Shown here piece after piece: positions 45,845 to 54,644 of a DNA stretch of 64,000 nucleotides. The translations under genes were made by a program, and so were the position numbers. The stretch's first letter is position 1, and each line of letters starts with the position of its first letter. Below the pieces are notes generated by a model. The model was not told the origin of the DNA. It ran no database searches and saw only the letters and a program-made list of their open reading frames with translations. Source of the stretch: Palleronia marisminoris. GTDB taxonomy: Bacteria; Pseudomonadota; Alphaproteobacteria; Rhodobacterales; Rhodobacteraceae. The stretch covers positions 62,001 through 126,000 of the forward strand of contig NZ_FWFV01000001.1 of NCBI RefSeq assembly GCF_900172315.1, written 5' to 3'.

Positions 45845-46743
45845 CTGATCTATGCCTCATCGCCGGGCAGGGCCGCCTGCCTGAAATCCTGTGCGCGGCC
45901 TATCCCGAGGCCCGCGTCGTGGGCCCCGAGGGCGACGCGCCCGCGGGCGTCGAGACGTTCCGCCTCGAGGTGTTGGGCTCGTTCCTGTCCGAGCTTGCTG
46001 CCTCGGGCGTCCGGCGTGTGTGCCTTGTCGGCGCGATCCGCCGGCCCGTGGTTGACCTGTCCCAGATCGACGAGGCGACGCAGCCTCTCGTCCCGCGCAT
46101 CGTCGCGGCATTGGGCAAGGGCGACGCGGGGGCGCTTCGTGTTCTGGTCGAACTGATCGAGGAAGCGGGAATGGAGGTCGTCGGCGCCGCCGAGCTGTGC
46201 CCCGAGCTTCTGCCGCCATCCGGCGTGCTGGGCACGCGGGACCCGACCGAGCGAGACACCCGCGATGTCGAACGTGCCCTCTCGGTTCTGTCCACGACGG
46301 GTCCGGCCGATATCGGCCAGGGCTGCGTCGTGGCCGGCGGTCAGGTTCTGGCGGTCGAGACGCTGCCGGGGACGGACTGGATGCTGGCCAGCGTCGCCGC
46401 CATGCGCCGCCACGTCCAGCCTGCCGGACCTGCGCGCGAGATGAACCTCAAGTCCCAGACGCTCGAGGCCCTGGGTCTTGGCGGGGGCGGCGGGACGGAT
46501 CCGGATCCTGCTCCTGAAAGCCTGTGGGCGCCGACGCCTGCCGGCGGCGTGTTGGCCAAGGCGCCGAAACCAGATCAGGATCTCCGCGTGGACATGCCCA
46601 CGATCGGACCCGACACGGTGCGCCGTGCCGCCGCGGCTGGGCTTTCTGGCATTGCCGTCGCATCCGATGGCGTCATCGTCCTCGATCGCGACGAGGTCGC
46701 CCGCGCCGCGGATTCCGCCGGTCTCTGGGTGCGCGTGATCTGA
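45841..46743 (+). CDS. lpxI: LpxI UDP-2,3-diacylglucosamine pyrophosphatase
   Basis: Hydrolyses UDP-2,3-diacylglucosamine to lipid X in alphaproteobacteria, replacing LpxH. The 300-residue protein has the LpxI N-domain start LCLIAGQGRLPEIL, CLVGAIRRPVVDLSQ, the central DIGQGCVVAGGQVLAVE and the C-domain DLRVDMPTIGPDTVRRAA. Between about residues 218 and 240 is a Gly- and Pro-rich segment (LGLGGGGGTDPDPAPESLW), probably a flexible insert. GTG start overlaps the lpxA stop; its own stop overlaps lpxB as TGATG-like junction. Confidence 0.94.
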   Translation: MTDLCLIAGQGRLPEILCAAYPEARVVGPEGDAPAGVETFRLEVLGSFLSELAASGVRRVCLVGAIRRPVVDLSQIDEATQPLVPRIVAALGKGDAGALRVLVELIEEAGMEVVGAAELCPELLPPSGVLGTRDPTERDTRDVERALSVLSTTGPADIGQGCVVAGGQVLAVETLPGTDWMLASVAAMRRHVQPAGPAREMNLKSQTLEALGLGGGGGTDPDPAPESLWAPTPAGGVLAKAPKPDQDLRVDMPTIGPDTVRRAAAAGLSGIAVASDGVIVLDRDEVARAADSAGLWVRVI

Positions 46744-47894
46744 TGCGGACGTTCCTGGTCGCCGGCGAAGCGTCGGGCGACCGGCTGGGGGCGTCGCTGC
46801 TTGAGGGGCTTCGCCAGCTTGGCGGGCCCGTCGAAGCCATGGGCGTCGGAGGTCCGCTGATGGCGGATCTGGGGCTTCAAAGTCTCTTTCCCATGGACGA
46901 ATTGTCAGTCATGGGGATCGCCGAGGTCCTGCCGCGCTATCCGGCGCTACGCCGCCGCATGATTCAGACGGCCGATGCGGTGATTGCCGCCGAGCCGGAT
47001 GTGTTCATCACCATCGACAGCCCCGATTTCTGCCTGCGGGTGGCCGAGCGTGTCCGTCGGACCAAGCGCATCCGCACGGTGCATTACGTCGCGCCCTCGG
47101 TCTGGGCGTGGCGGCCTGGCCGGGCCGCGAAGATGGCCCCGCATGTGGATCAGGTCCTGGCTCTTCTTCCTTTCGAGCCGCCGTACATGGAGGCCGCCGG
47201 AATGCGCTGCGATTTCGTCGGCCATCCCGTGGTGTCCGAACCCGACGCCTCGGACGGTGACATCGCGGCCTTTCGCGCGCTCCACGGCCTCGGCGACGCG
47301 CCATATTTGCTGGTCCTGCCGGGATCGCGCCGGTCCGAGGTCGAGCGCCTGGCCCCGATCTTCGGCGCTGCGCTGTCCCGTCTCGCGGCCCGGCACTCTA
47401 GTCTTCGCGCTGTCGTGCCCGTGGCACCGGGACGCGAAGAACAGTTGCGCGAGGCCACACGCGACTGGCCCGGGACGATCCTGCTCGAGCGGCCGGACAA
47501 GGCTGCGAAGACGGCCGTCTTCGCCGGCGCCCGTGCAGCACTCGCGGCGTCGGGCACCGTCTCGCTGGAGCTTGCAAAGGCCGGCACGCCAATGGTCATC
47601 GCCTACGACATGAGCTGGCTCAGCTGGCAGATCCTGTCGCGCATGGTGCGCACCCGAACCGTGACGCTGGTGAACCTGATCGAGGGGCAGAATGTCGTGC
47701 CTGAGTTTCTCGGCCCCGCGTGCCGTCCCGACCCGATCGCCGAGGCACTCGACGCGCTATGGCGGGAACCGGGGCTTCAGACGCCGGCGCTGGCGCGCAC
47801 GATGGCGGCGCTGGGGCAGGGCGGAGAGGCTCCTGGTCTGCGCGCGGCCCGCGCGGTCATGGACGGGCTTGCACCCGCGACCGAAGCGCGATAA
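46743..47894 (+). CDS. lpxB: LpxB lipid-A-disaccharide synthase
   Basis: Condenses lipid X and UDP-diacylglucosamine to the lipid A disaccharide at the inner membrane. The 383-residue GT19 enzyme starts FLVAGEASGDRLGASLLEGL (20 shown), has GVGGPLM, ELSVMGIAEVLPRYP, VFITIDSPDFCLRVA, HYVAPSVWAWRPGRA, FVGHPVV and LVLPGSRRSEVERLAP. Start ATG 46743 overlaps the lpxI stop. It ends the lipid A block; rpsB follows after 125 bp. Confidence 0.97.
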   Translation: MRTFLVAGEASGDRLGASLLEGLRQLGGPVEAMGVGGPLMADLGLQSLFPMDELSVMGIAEVLPRYPALRRRMIQTADAVIAAEPDVFITIDSPDFCLRVAERVRRTKRIRTVHYVAPSVWAWRPGRAAKMAPHVDQVLALLPFEPPYMEAAGMRCDFVGHPVVSEPDASDGDIAAFRALHGLGDAPYLLVLPGSRRSEVERLAPIFGAALSRLAARHSSLRAVVPVAPGREEQLREATRDWPGTILLERPDKAAKTAVFAGARAALAASGTVSLELAKAGTPMVIAYDMSWLSWQILSRMVRTRTVTLVNLIEGQNVVPEFLGPACRPDPIAEALDALWREPGLQTPALARTMAALGQGGEAPGLRAARAVMDGLAPATEAR

Positions 47895-48019
47895 GGGCAG
47901 CGACACTTCACAGGTGCGGTCCGGGCGACCGGGGGAGACATCCCCGTTCGTCCACCGGTTGCCCCATCCGGGGTGATAAGGACCGCTCCGAGGCTTGAAA
48001 CCGGAAAAGGATAAGCAGA
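47895..48019 (+). promoter_or_regulatory. rpsB leader region, possible structured 5' UTR
   Basis: The 125 bp between lpxB and rpsB include GC-rich self-complementary segments, such as GGGGGA-GACA-TCCCC around 47932-47948, flanked by ACCGG/CCGGT-type arms that could enclose it. Ribosomal protein S2 operons in proteobacteria are often autoregulated through their leader. GGAAAAGGAT precedes the rpsB start. Structure and function are not established here. Confidence 0.4.
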
Positions 48020-48874
48020 ATGGCTCTTCCCGAGTTCTCTCTGCGTCAGCTTCTCGAGGCTGGCGTGCACTTTGGTCACCAGACGCAGCGCTGGAACCCC
48101 CGCATGGGGCCGTATATCTACGGCGACCGCAACGGCATCCACATTCTCGACCTGACGCAGACCGTCCCGATGCTGGACCAGGCGCTGCAGGTCATCCGCG
48201 ACACTGTCGCGAAGAACGGCCGCATCCTTTTCGTCGGCACGAAGCGTCAGGCCCAGAAGCCGATCGCCGACGCCGCCGAGCGTTGCGCCCAGTATTACAT
48301 GAACCACCGTTGGCTCGGCGGCACGCTGACCAACTGGAAGACCGTGTCCCAATCGATCAACCGCCTGCGCGAGATCGACGAGCGCATGGCCGAAGGAGCC
48401 GCTGGCCTGACCAAGCGCGAGCGTCTCGCGATGGAGCGTGACCAGACCAAGCTGAACGCCTCGCTCGGCGGTATCCGCGAGATGGGCGGCGTACCTGACC
48501 TGATCTTCGTCATCGACGTGAACAAGGAAGACCTCGCCATCGCCGAAGCCAAGAAGCTTGGCATTCCGGTCGTGGCCGTGGTCGACACGAACTGCTCGCC
48601 CGACGGCGTGGACTACATCATCCCCGGCAATGACGACGCCGCCCGTGCGATCCAGCTCTACTGCGATCTGGCCGCCCGTGCCGCGCTTGACGGCATGTCG
48701 GCGCAGATGGAGTCCGCTGGCATCGACGTCGGTGGTATGGAAGAGGCCCCGGTCGAGGACGAGATCCTCGAGACGCCCGCCAACGCGTCCGAACCTCTGG
48801 ACGTGTCCGACGAGGCCGTGCAGGACGATGCGAAGGCCAAGGACGCGCCTTACGAGCTTGAAAACAAAGAGTAA
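48020..48874 (+). CDS. rpsB: 30S ribosomal protein S2
   Basis: A 284-residue S2 protein of the small ribosomal subunit. Core features are [20 protein letters not shown] (20 shown), [47 protein letters not shown] and [20 protein letters not shown] (20 shown). The C-terminal 60 residues are acidic and longer than in E. coli S2, common in alphaproteobacteria. It is followed by tsf, the usual pair. Confidence 0.98.
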   Translation: MALPEFSLRQLLEAGVHFGHQTQRWNPRMGPYIYGDRNGIHILDLTQTVPMLDQALQVIRDTVAKNGRILFVGTKRQAQKPIADAAERCAQYYMNHRWLGGTLTNWKTVSQSINRLREIDERMAEGAAGLTKRERLAMERDQTKLNASLGGIREMGGVPDLIFVIDVNKEDLAIAEAKKLGIPVVAVVDTNCSPDGVDYIIPGNDDAARAIQLYCDLAARAALDGMSAQMESAGIDVGGMEEAPVEDEILETPANASEPLDVSDEAVQDDAKAKDAPYELENKE

Positions 48875-48887
48875 GGACTTCGTCCTT
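48873..48887 (+). terminator. Small hairpin after rpsB, possible attenuator
   Basis: AAGGAC-TTC-GTCCTT begins at the rpsB stop and is followed by TACCCTTT. A second GC-rich inverted repeat (GGAGCG ... CGCTCC) lies about 40 bp further on, before tsf. They could reduce read-through so that tsf is set separately from rpsB; the T-run is interrupted. Confidence 0.4.
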
Positions 48888-48961
48888 TACCCTTTACAGA
48901 GTTGTCATCGGAGCGGGGTAGGTCCTCGCTCCGGGCTATTCAGAATGAGGAGAGCCGTAAG

Positions 48962-49840
48962 ATGGCGATCACCGCAGCAGACGTGAAGAACCTCCGCGAG
49001 ACGACCGGCGCGGGCATGATGGACGCCAAGAAGGCGCTGACCGAGACCGATGGCGACATGGATGCCGCCATCGACTGGCTGCGCACCAAGGGCCTCGCCA
49101 AGGCCGCCAAGAAGGCCGATCGCACCGCGGCCGAGGGCCTCGTGGCCGTGAAGGTCGAAGGCGGAACCGGCGTCGCGGTCGAGATCAATTCGGAAACCGA
49201 CTTCGTCGCGAAGAACTCGGAATTCCAGAGCCTCGTGGGCGACATCGCGAATATCGCAGTGAAGTCGGCCTCGGTCGAAGAGCTGAAAGAAGCCGACATG
49301 GGCGGCAAGCCGGTGAACGAGCGCCTCACCGGCGCGATCGCCAAGATCGGCGAGAACCTGACGCTGCGCCGGATGGTGAAGCTGGAAGGTCAGAGCGTCG
49401 CCGCTTACGTCCATAATGCCGCCACTGACGGCATGGGCAAGATCGGCGTCCTTGTGGCGTTCACGGGCGACGACACCGCGACGGCTCGCCAGATCGCGAT
49501 GCACATCGCCGCCGTGAACCCGGCCGCGCTGACCGAAGACGAGCTAGACGCATCCGTCATCGACAAGGAAAAGGCGATCCAGATGGACATCGCCCGCGAG
49601 TCCGGCAAGCCCGAGCAGGTCATCGAGAAGATGATCGAAGGCCGCATGAAGAAGTGGCTGGCCGAGATCACGCTGGTCAACCAGGCGTTCGTCGTGAACC
49701 CGGATCTGACCGTCGGCGCCGCCGCCAAGGAAGCCGGCATCGAGATCACCGGCTTCGTGCGCATGGAAGTCGGCGAGGGCATCTCGGTCGAGAAGGAGGA
49801 CTTCGCCGCCGAGGTCGCTAAGGCCGCCGGCAAGGGCTGA
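48962..49840 (+). CDS. tsf: Elongation factor Ts
   Basis: Guanine nucleotide exchange factor for EF-Tu; 292 residues. The N-terminal UBA-like domain has [19 protein letters not shown] and the signature follows in the core ([19 protein letters not shown], 19 shown). The C-terminal part has the usual two-fold core and a conserved [14 protein letters not shown]. The ATG at 48962 follows GAGGAGAGC. A strong terminator ends the transcript. Confidence 0.97.
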   Translation: MAITAADVKNLRETTGAGMMDAKKALTETDGDMDAAIDWLRTKGLAKAAKKADRTAAEGLVAVKVEGGTGVAVEINSETDFVAKNSEFQSLVGDIANIAVKSASVEELKEADMGGKPVNERLTGAIAKIGENLTLRRMVKLEGQSVAAYVHNAATDGMGKIGVLVAFTGDDTATARQIAMHIAAVNPAALTEDELDASVIDKEKAIQMDIARESGKPEQVIEKMIEGRMKKWLAEITLVNQAFVVNPDLTVGAAAKEAGIEITGFVRMEVGEGISVEKEDFAAEVAKAAGKG

Positions 49841-49867
49841 CTCTCAGCTTGATCGAAGACGGGGAAA

Positions 49868-49893
49868 GGCGCTTCACTCGAAGCGCCTTTTTT
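49868..49893 (+). terminator. Rho-independent terminator of rpsB-tsf
   Basis: Perfect eight-pair stem GGCGCTTC/GAAGCGCC with loop ACTC, followed by six T residues, 27 bp past the tsf stop. The reverse strand shows AAAGG before the stem, so it may partly serve the convergent transporter gene too. Confidence 0.95.
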
Positions 49894-49967
49894 CATGCCG
49901 AAGGCAGTACCCTAAGTCCCGTAATCATGATTATGTAAAGCATGCGTACGGTTGGTACAGACATGTT

Positions 49968-51050
49968 TTACAGTTCGTTAGTCGCGACCCGAACGGCGTC
50001 ACGTACCTCCTTGCGCGTAGCGGATAGTTCCTTCGTCAGCGACAGGGCCCACAGGAGGATCGGGATCGCGACGAAGCCGCCAAGCGGCCCCCAGAGCCAC
50101 AGGAAGAACACCAGCGCGAAGAAGATCAGCAGCGGATTGACCTGCATGGTCCGCCCAATGGCGGACGGTGTCACGAACTGCGCTTCGATCAGGTTCAGGC
50201 CGAGGAATACCAGAGCGGGCACGAAGGAGTAGCCTCCGTCGAATGCGATCAGGCCGGTCAGGAACAGGCCTGCGAAAACGATTGCCGGTCCCAGATACAG
50301 GATGAAGTTCAGCACGAAAACCGCGACGCCCCAAAGCAACGGTGACGGCACGCCAAGAAGCAGCATCGCAATTGCCGTGCAGATTCCGAAGCCGGCGTTG
50401 ACGACCGTGATCGTGAGGAAGTAACGCGCCACCTCGCGCTCGGCCTGTTTCAGGCGGTGCGCGGTCTGGGTCTCGAGATCGGCCGGTGCGACGTGCTGCG
50501 CGATCCAGGCGTAGATCTCGTTGCGGGTCAGCAGGAAGAAGAACAACACGCCGGCAAAGGTGATCGTCTGTCCAAGGACCGACGGCGCCAGGAACAGCGC
50601 GTCCGCCGTTGTTGGAATCCCAAAACCGCCGCCCTGGGAATCCTCGCCATCCTCGCCGGGTCCAGTCATTGCCTGGCGAACCTCTTCTCCTGCGGATTCA
50701 AGGCCTTGCAGCATGATTTGAAGCTGAAAGATGAACGAGCGCGTCTCTTCCAGGATCGTAGGCCATGCCGTGATCAACCGGTCCGCCACGGGCAATGCCA
50801 GCCCGGCGATCAACACGATGAACAACAGCGTCAGCACGAGGCTGAGAAGCGCCGAGAGCCCGCGCTTCAGACCCAGCCGTTCCCAGAAATCCGACAACGG
50901 AGACAACACCACCCCGAAGACGAAGGCGAGCACGGTGGGCGCGAAAACGCTCTGGGCCACATAGAGGCCCCAGCAGATCGCGACGGCGCCGGCGAGGACA
51001 AGCGCGATATGCGCGGCGACGCGGAGGCGATTGGCCTGATCGGAATCCAT
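49968..51050 (-). CDS. AI-2E family (PerM-like) membrane transporter
   Basis: A 360-residue membrane protein with about eight hydrophobic segments in the AI-2E_transport layout: two N-terminal helices (ICWGLYVAQSVFAPTVLAFV, 20 shown), a long hydrophilic segment with a helical part (about 90-170) and a C-terminal group with GVPSPLLWGVAVFVLNFILY (20 shown), EAQFVTPSAIGRTMQVNPL and FVAIPILLWALSL. Substrates vary in the family. It starts at 51050, 34 bp after phoB, and may be at the end of the Pho transcript, though a link to phosphate is only positional. Confidence 0.9.
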   Translation of the reverse strand: MDSDQANRLRVAAHIALVLAGAVAICWGLYVAQSVFAPTVLAFVFGVVLSPLSDFWERLGLKRGLSALLSLVLTLLFIVLIAGLALPVADRLITAWPTILEETRSFIFQLQIMLQGLESAGEEVRQAMTGPGEDGEDSQGGGFGIPTTADALFLAPSVLGQTITFAGVLFFFLLTRNEIYAWIAQHVAPADLETQTAHRLKQAEREVARYFLTITVVNAGFGICTAIAMLLLGVPSPLLWGVAVFVLNFILYLGPAIVFAGLFLTGLIAFDGGYSFVPALVFLGLNLIEAQFVTPSAIGRTMQVNPLLIFFALVFFLWLWGPLGGFVAIPILLWALSLTKELSATRKEVRDAVRVATNEL

Positions 51051-51084
51051 GGCGCGAGAACGTTCACGGTCACGCGATGTTCCG

Positions 51085-51771
51085 TCAGCCAAGTGCGTAT
51101 CCGGCGCCTCGCACGGTACGGATCGGATCGGGCATACGCGGAACCCCCAGGGCCTTGCGCAGCCGACCAACATGGACATCCACCGTGCGGCTGTCCACGT
51201 AGATGTCGCGGCCCCAGACCCGGTCCAGAAGCTGTTCGCGCGACCAGACGCGGCCTGGCTTCTCCATCAGCGTCGACAGCAGGCGGAACTCCGTCGGACC
51301 GAGGCGCAGCTCTTCGCCCTCGCGGGTGACGCGATGCGTCTCCGGGTCCAGCTTGATGCCGTCGAACTCGAGCACTTCGCCGACGGTGACAGGACGGGTG
51401 CGGCGCAGTTGCGCGCGGACGCGGGCCATCAGCTCGGCGATCGAGTATGGCTTGGTGACGTAATCATCGGCCCCGGTTTCCAGGCCGCGGACACGGTCGG
51501 ATTCCTCGGTCCGCGCCGACAGCATGATGATCGGGACCCCCTGCCCCACATCGCGGCGCTTGAGCTGGCGGCAGATCTCGATCCCCGAGACACCCGGCAG
51601 CATCCAGTCGAGCACGACGATGTCCGGTGCGACCTCTTCGAACACCGTGAGCGCGTCGTCACCGCTTTCGGCGCGGCTGACATCGAACCCCTCGGCCTCG
51701 AGGTTGTAGGCCAGGATCTCGCGCTGGGATGCCTCGTCCTCGACGATCAGCACATGAGGTCGATTTCCCAT
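51085..51771 (-). CDS. phoB: PhoB phosphate regulon response regulator
   Basis: A 228-residue OmpR-family regulator that activates Pho genes when phosphorylated by PhoR. The receiver domain (1-120) has Glu11/Asp12, Asp55 in VVLDWMLPG, and Lys108 in DDYVTKPYS; the winged-helix output domain (about 130-228) contains LRLGPTEFRLLSTLMEKPGR (20 shown), SREQLLDRVWG and DVHVGRLRKALG. It overlaps phoU as TGATG. It is expected to bind the Pho box array in front of pstS. Confidence 0.97.
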   Translation of the reverse strand: MGNRPHVLIVEDEASQREILAYNLEAEGFDVSRAESGDDALTVFEEVAPDIVVLDWMLPGVSGIEICRQLKRRDVGQGVPIIMLSARTEESDRVRGLETGADDYVTKPYSIAELMARVRAQLRRTRPVTVGEVLEFDGIKLDPETHRVTREGEELRLGPTEFRLLSTLMEKPGRVWSREQLLDRVWGRDIYVDSRTVDVHVGRLRKALGVPRMPDPIRTVRGAGYALG

Positions 51772-52487
51772 CAGGAGCTCCCGAGGATCTCCGTCGAAGT
51801 TCGGTCGCCTTTCGGCCGATCCTCGGCGGGCATCGTTCCTTCGATGGTGTAGATCACCTGGTCCGCGATCGAGGTGGCGTGGTCGCCCATCCGCTCGATG
51901 TTCTTGGCGATGAAATGCAGGTGCATGCAGGCGGTGATGTTCCGGGGATCCTCCATCATGAAGGTCAGGAACTCGCGGAAGATGGCGGTGTACATCTGGT
52001 CCACGTCCGCGTCGCGCATCCGAACCTCGCGGGCCAGATCGGCGTCGCGCTGGATATAGGCGTCGAGCACGTCGTGCAGCATCCGCTCGACCTCTCCGGC
52101 CATGCGGCGCAGCGAGCGCGGTGCGCCGTCGATCGTCGGAAGGTCCAGCAGAAGGCCGGTGCGCTTGGCCAGGTTCTTGGCGTAGTCGCCGATGCGTTCC
52201 AGGTTCGTGGCGATCTTGATGACCGACAGGACCAGCCGCATGTCGCCGGCGAGCGGCGCCCGCAGGGCCACGACGCGCGCGGCCTCTTCGTTGATCTGCA
52301 ATTCCAGCCTGTCGATCCGCTCGTCGTTGTCACGCACCTGCTGTGCGAGCTCTTCGTCGCGAGTCTCGAGAGAGCGTGCACCGTCGGTGATGGCCGCCTC
52401 GACGAGGCCTCCCATCTTCATGACCATGGCCTGGAGCGCTTCCAGGTCTCGGTCGAAGGACGACTGAATGTGTTGTCCGTCGCTCAT
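51771..52487 (-). CDS. phoU: PhoU phosphate signalling protein
   Basis: A 238-residue, all-helical protein of two PhoU repeats (about 15-105 and 120-220) that restrains PhoR when Pst transports phosphate. Typical segments are LQAMVMKMGGLVEAAI, LVLSVIKIATNLERIGDYAK (20 shown) and its echo LHFIAKNIERMGDHATSIA in the second repeat, where the E/D residues bind metal. It lies 10 bp after pstB and overlaps phoB. Confidence 0.96.
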   Translation of the reverse strand: MSDGQHIQSSFDRDLEALQAMVMKMGGLVEAAITDGARSLETRDEELAQQVRDNDERIDRLELQINEEAARVVALRAPLAGDMRLVLSVIKIATNLERIGDYAKNLAKRTGLLLDLPTIDGAPRSLRRMAGEVERMLHDVLDAYIQRDADLAREVRMRDADVDQMYTAIFREFLTFMMEDPRNITACMHLHFIAKNIERMGDHATSIADQVIYTIEGTMPAEDRPKGDRTSTEILGSS

Positions 52488-52497
52488 CTGTGCCTCC

Positions 52498-53295
52498 TCA
52501 GCCGATCCGGCCGGTAATGTAGCTTTCCGTCCGCTTGTCCCGCGGATTGGTGAAGATCTGGTCGGTGTCGCCGTATTCGACGAGGTTGCCCAGGTGGAAG
52601 AACGCCGTCTTCTGGCTGACCCGCGCGGCCTGCTGCATCGAGTGGGTCACGATGACCACCGAGTAGTTCGTGCGCAGTTCGTCGATCAGTTCCTCGACCT
52701 GGCTGGTCGCGATCGGGTCGAGCGCCGAGCACGGTTCGTCCATCAGCAGGACTTCGGGGTTGGTCGCGACGGCCCGCGCGATGCACAGACGCTGCTGCTG
52801 GCCGCCCGAAAGCCCGGTGCCGGCAGCCTGAAGCCGGTCCTTCACCTCGTTCCAGATAGCGGCGCGGCGCAGCGACTTCTCGACGATTTCGTCCAGTTCG
52901 GCCTTGTTGCGCGCCAACCCGTGAATCTTCGGGCCGTAGGCGACGTTGTCGTAGATCGACTTGGGGAACGGGTTCGGCTTCTGGAAGACCATGCCGACCT
53001 TGGCCCGGAGCTGCACCGGATCGACATTGGGATCGTAGATATCCTCGCCATCGATACGGATGTCGCCCTCGATGCGGGCCACGTCGATCGTGTCGTTCAT
53101 CCGGTTCAGACAGCGCAGGAAGGTCGACTTGCCGCAGCCCGACGGCCCGATGAATGCGGTGACGGTCTTGTCCTTGATCTCGACATCCACGTCCTTGATG
53201 GCGTGGTTGTCGCCGTAATAGACCTGAACGCCGCTCGCAGAGATCTTCACGTCGTTCATGGTCGTATCTCTTTGTTCGTGGCGGGTATCTTTCAT
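52498..53295 (-). CDS. pstB: PstB phosphate transporter ATPase
   Basis: A 265-residue ABC ATPase for phosphate uptake. It has Walker [10 protein letters not shown] (50-58), the PstB-typical [19 protein letters not shown] (19 shown), signature LSGGQQQR, Walker [14 protein letters not shown] and [11 protein letters not shown]. The start at 53295 follows GGAGGG at six bases; a later in-frame ATG at 53259 (MNDVKIS) would give a chain without the charged leader. It is 11 bp after pstA. Confidence 0.97.
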   Translation of the reverse strand: MKDTRHEQRDTTMNDVKISASGVQVYYGDNHAIKDVDVEIKDKTVTAFIGPSGCGKSTFLRCLNRMNDTIDVARIEGDIRIDGEDIYDPNVDPVQLRAKVGMVFQKPNPFPKSIYDNVAYGPKIHGLARNKAELDEIVEKSLRRAAIWNEVKDRLQAAGTGLSGGQQQRLCIARAVATNPEVLLMDEPCSALDPIATSQVEELIDELRTNYSVVIVTHSMQQAARVSQKTAFFHLGNLVEYGDTDQIFTNPRDKRTESYITGRIG

Positions 53296-53306
53296 TGTTC
53301 CCTCCA

Positions 53307-54644
53307 TTACCAACGACGCTCGAACCGGCGGCGCAGCAAGATGGCCGTGATGTTCATGATCGCGAGGAACACAAGCAGCACGATGATGGCACCCGATGCG
53401 CGTTCGGCAAAGGCCGGATCGGCACGCTGTGTCCAGTTGAAGACCTGCACCGGCAGCGCCGTCGCCGGGTCGAAGAAGCCGTCGGGGGGCGCGTCGGGGT
53501 ATTCAGTGACGAAGGCCACCATCCCGATCAGCAGCAGCGGCGCTGTTTCGCCAAGGGCTTGAGCAAGACCGATGATGGTGCCCGTCAGAATGCCCGGCCC
53601 TGCCAGCGGCAGGACGTGGTGGAAGACCGACTGCATCTTCGAGGCCCCGACGCCAAGGGCGGCATCGCGGATCGACGGCGGAACCGACTTCAACGCGGCG
53701 CGGGTCGAGATGATGATGGTTGGCAGCGTCATCAGCGTCAGCACAAGGCCGCCGACGATGGGCGCCGATTGCGGCAGCCCGGCGAAGTTGATGAAGATCG
53801 CAAGGCCGAGGATACCGAACACGATCGAAGGCACCGCCGCGAGGTTCGAGATGTTGACCTCGATGATGTCGGTGAGCCTGTTCGTGGGCGCGAACTCTTC
53901 CAGGTAGATCGAGGCGGCGACGCCGATCGGCAGAGCGAGGCACAGCACGATCAGCATCATGTAGGCCGAGCCGATGATCGCGACTCCGAGGCCCGCGGCC
54001 TCAGGGCGCTGATCGGAGGCGTCGGGGGCGAAGATGAAGTCCCAGTTGAACCCACGCTCGAGCGCGCCGGCCTCTTCCAGCGCCTCGGCAAGCTGGATCT
54101 GCTCGATGCTGATCTGGCTGTCGAGCTCGGCCGAAGCCATGGTGACTTTGCCCTTGTAATACTGGTCGATGCGGCTGGTGGTGTAGAAGCTGAACTGCTG
54201 CGTGCCACCGACCGCCTCGGGGTTTTTCAGCACCCAGTTGCGCACCTGCGCCGAGGCCTGCTTCGAGACGATGGCAGCCGGATCGTCCAGGCCCTCGATC
54301 TCGATGCCGTATTCCTCGATGGCGTTCTCTACCGCTTCTTCGATCAGTCCGGCGTAGCCGAACGTGATGACCTTGGCGATGTCCTCGGGGTCGCGATTGC
54401 CTTCGGGGTCGAGCACGTCCGCAGACAGCGGCACCTCGAGCGTCACCTTGGTCTGGGTGAAGGCCGGGATGCCCTGATACAGGATCGAGGCAAGCAGCAT
54501 CACCAATGCGCTCAGGCCGATGCAGATCGCGGCGAGCCCGTAAAACCGGAACCGCTTTTCGGCGGCGTTGCGCTTTTTCGTCCGCTTGTCCGCCGTCAGG
54601 ATCGACGAGGTCGAGGTGCCGCGGCTGTCAGGAATGTCGACCAT
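53307..54644 (-). CDS. pstA: PstA phosphate permease with large N-terminal domain
   Basis: A 445-residue inner-membrane subunit. After the first membrane helix (about 33-55) comes a soluble region of roughly 150 residues (about 60-215), matching what is known as DUF3333 in alphaproteobacterial PstA, then the usual permease core with [21 protein letters not shown] (in part), [20 protein letters not shown] (20 shown) and the coupling loop [20 protein letters not shown] (20 shown). E. coli PstA has about 300 residues. The ATG overlaps the pstC stop as TAATG. Confidence 0.95.
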   Translation of the reverse strand: MVDIPDSRGTSTSSILTADKRTKKRNAAEKRFRFYGLAAICIGLSALVMLLASILYQGIPAFTQTKVTLEVPLSADVLDPEGNRDPEDIAKVITFGYAGLIEEAVENAIEEYGIEIEGLDDPAAIVSKQASAQVRNWVLKNPEAVGGTQQFSFYTTSRIDQYYKGKVTMASAELDSQISIEQIQLAEALEEAGALERGFNWDFIFAPDASDQRPEAAGLGVAIIGSAYMMLIVLCLALPIGVAASIYLEEFAPTNRLTDIIEVNISNLAAVPSIVFGILGLAIFINFAGLPQSAPIVGGLVLTLMTLPTIIISTRAALKSVPPSIRDAALGVGASKMQSVFHHVLPLAGPGILTGTIIGLAQALGETAPLLLIGMVAFVTEYPDAPPDGFFDPATALPVQVFNWTQRADPAFAERASGAIIVLLVFLAIMNITAILLRRRFERRW

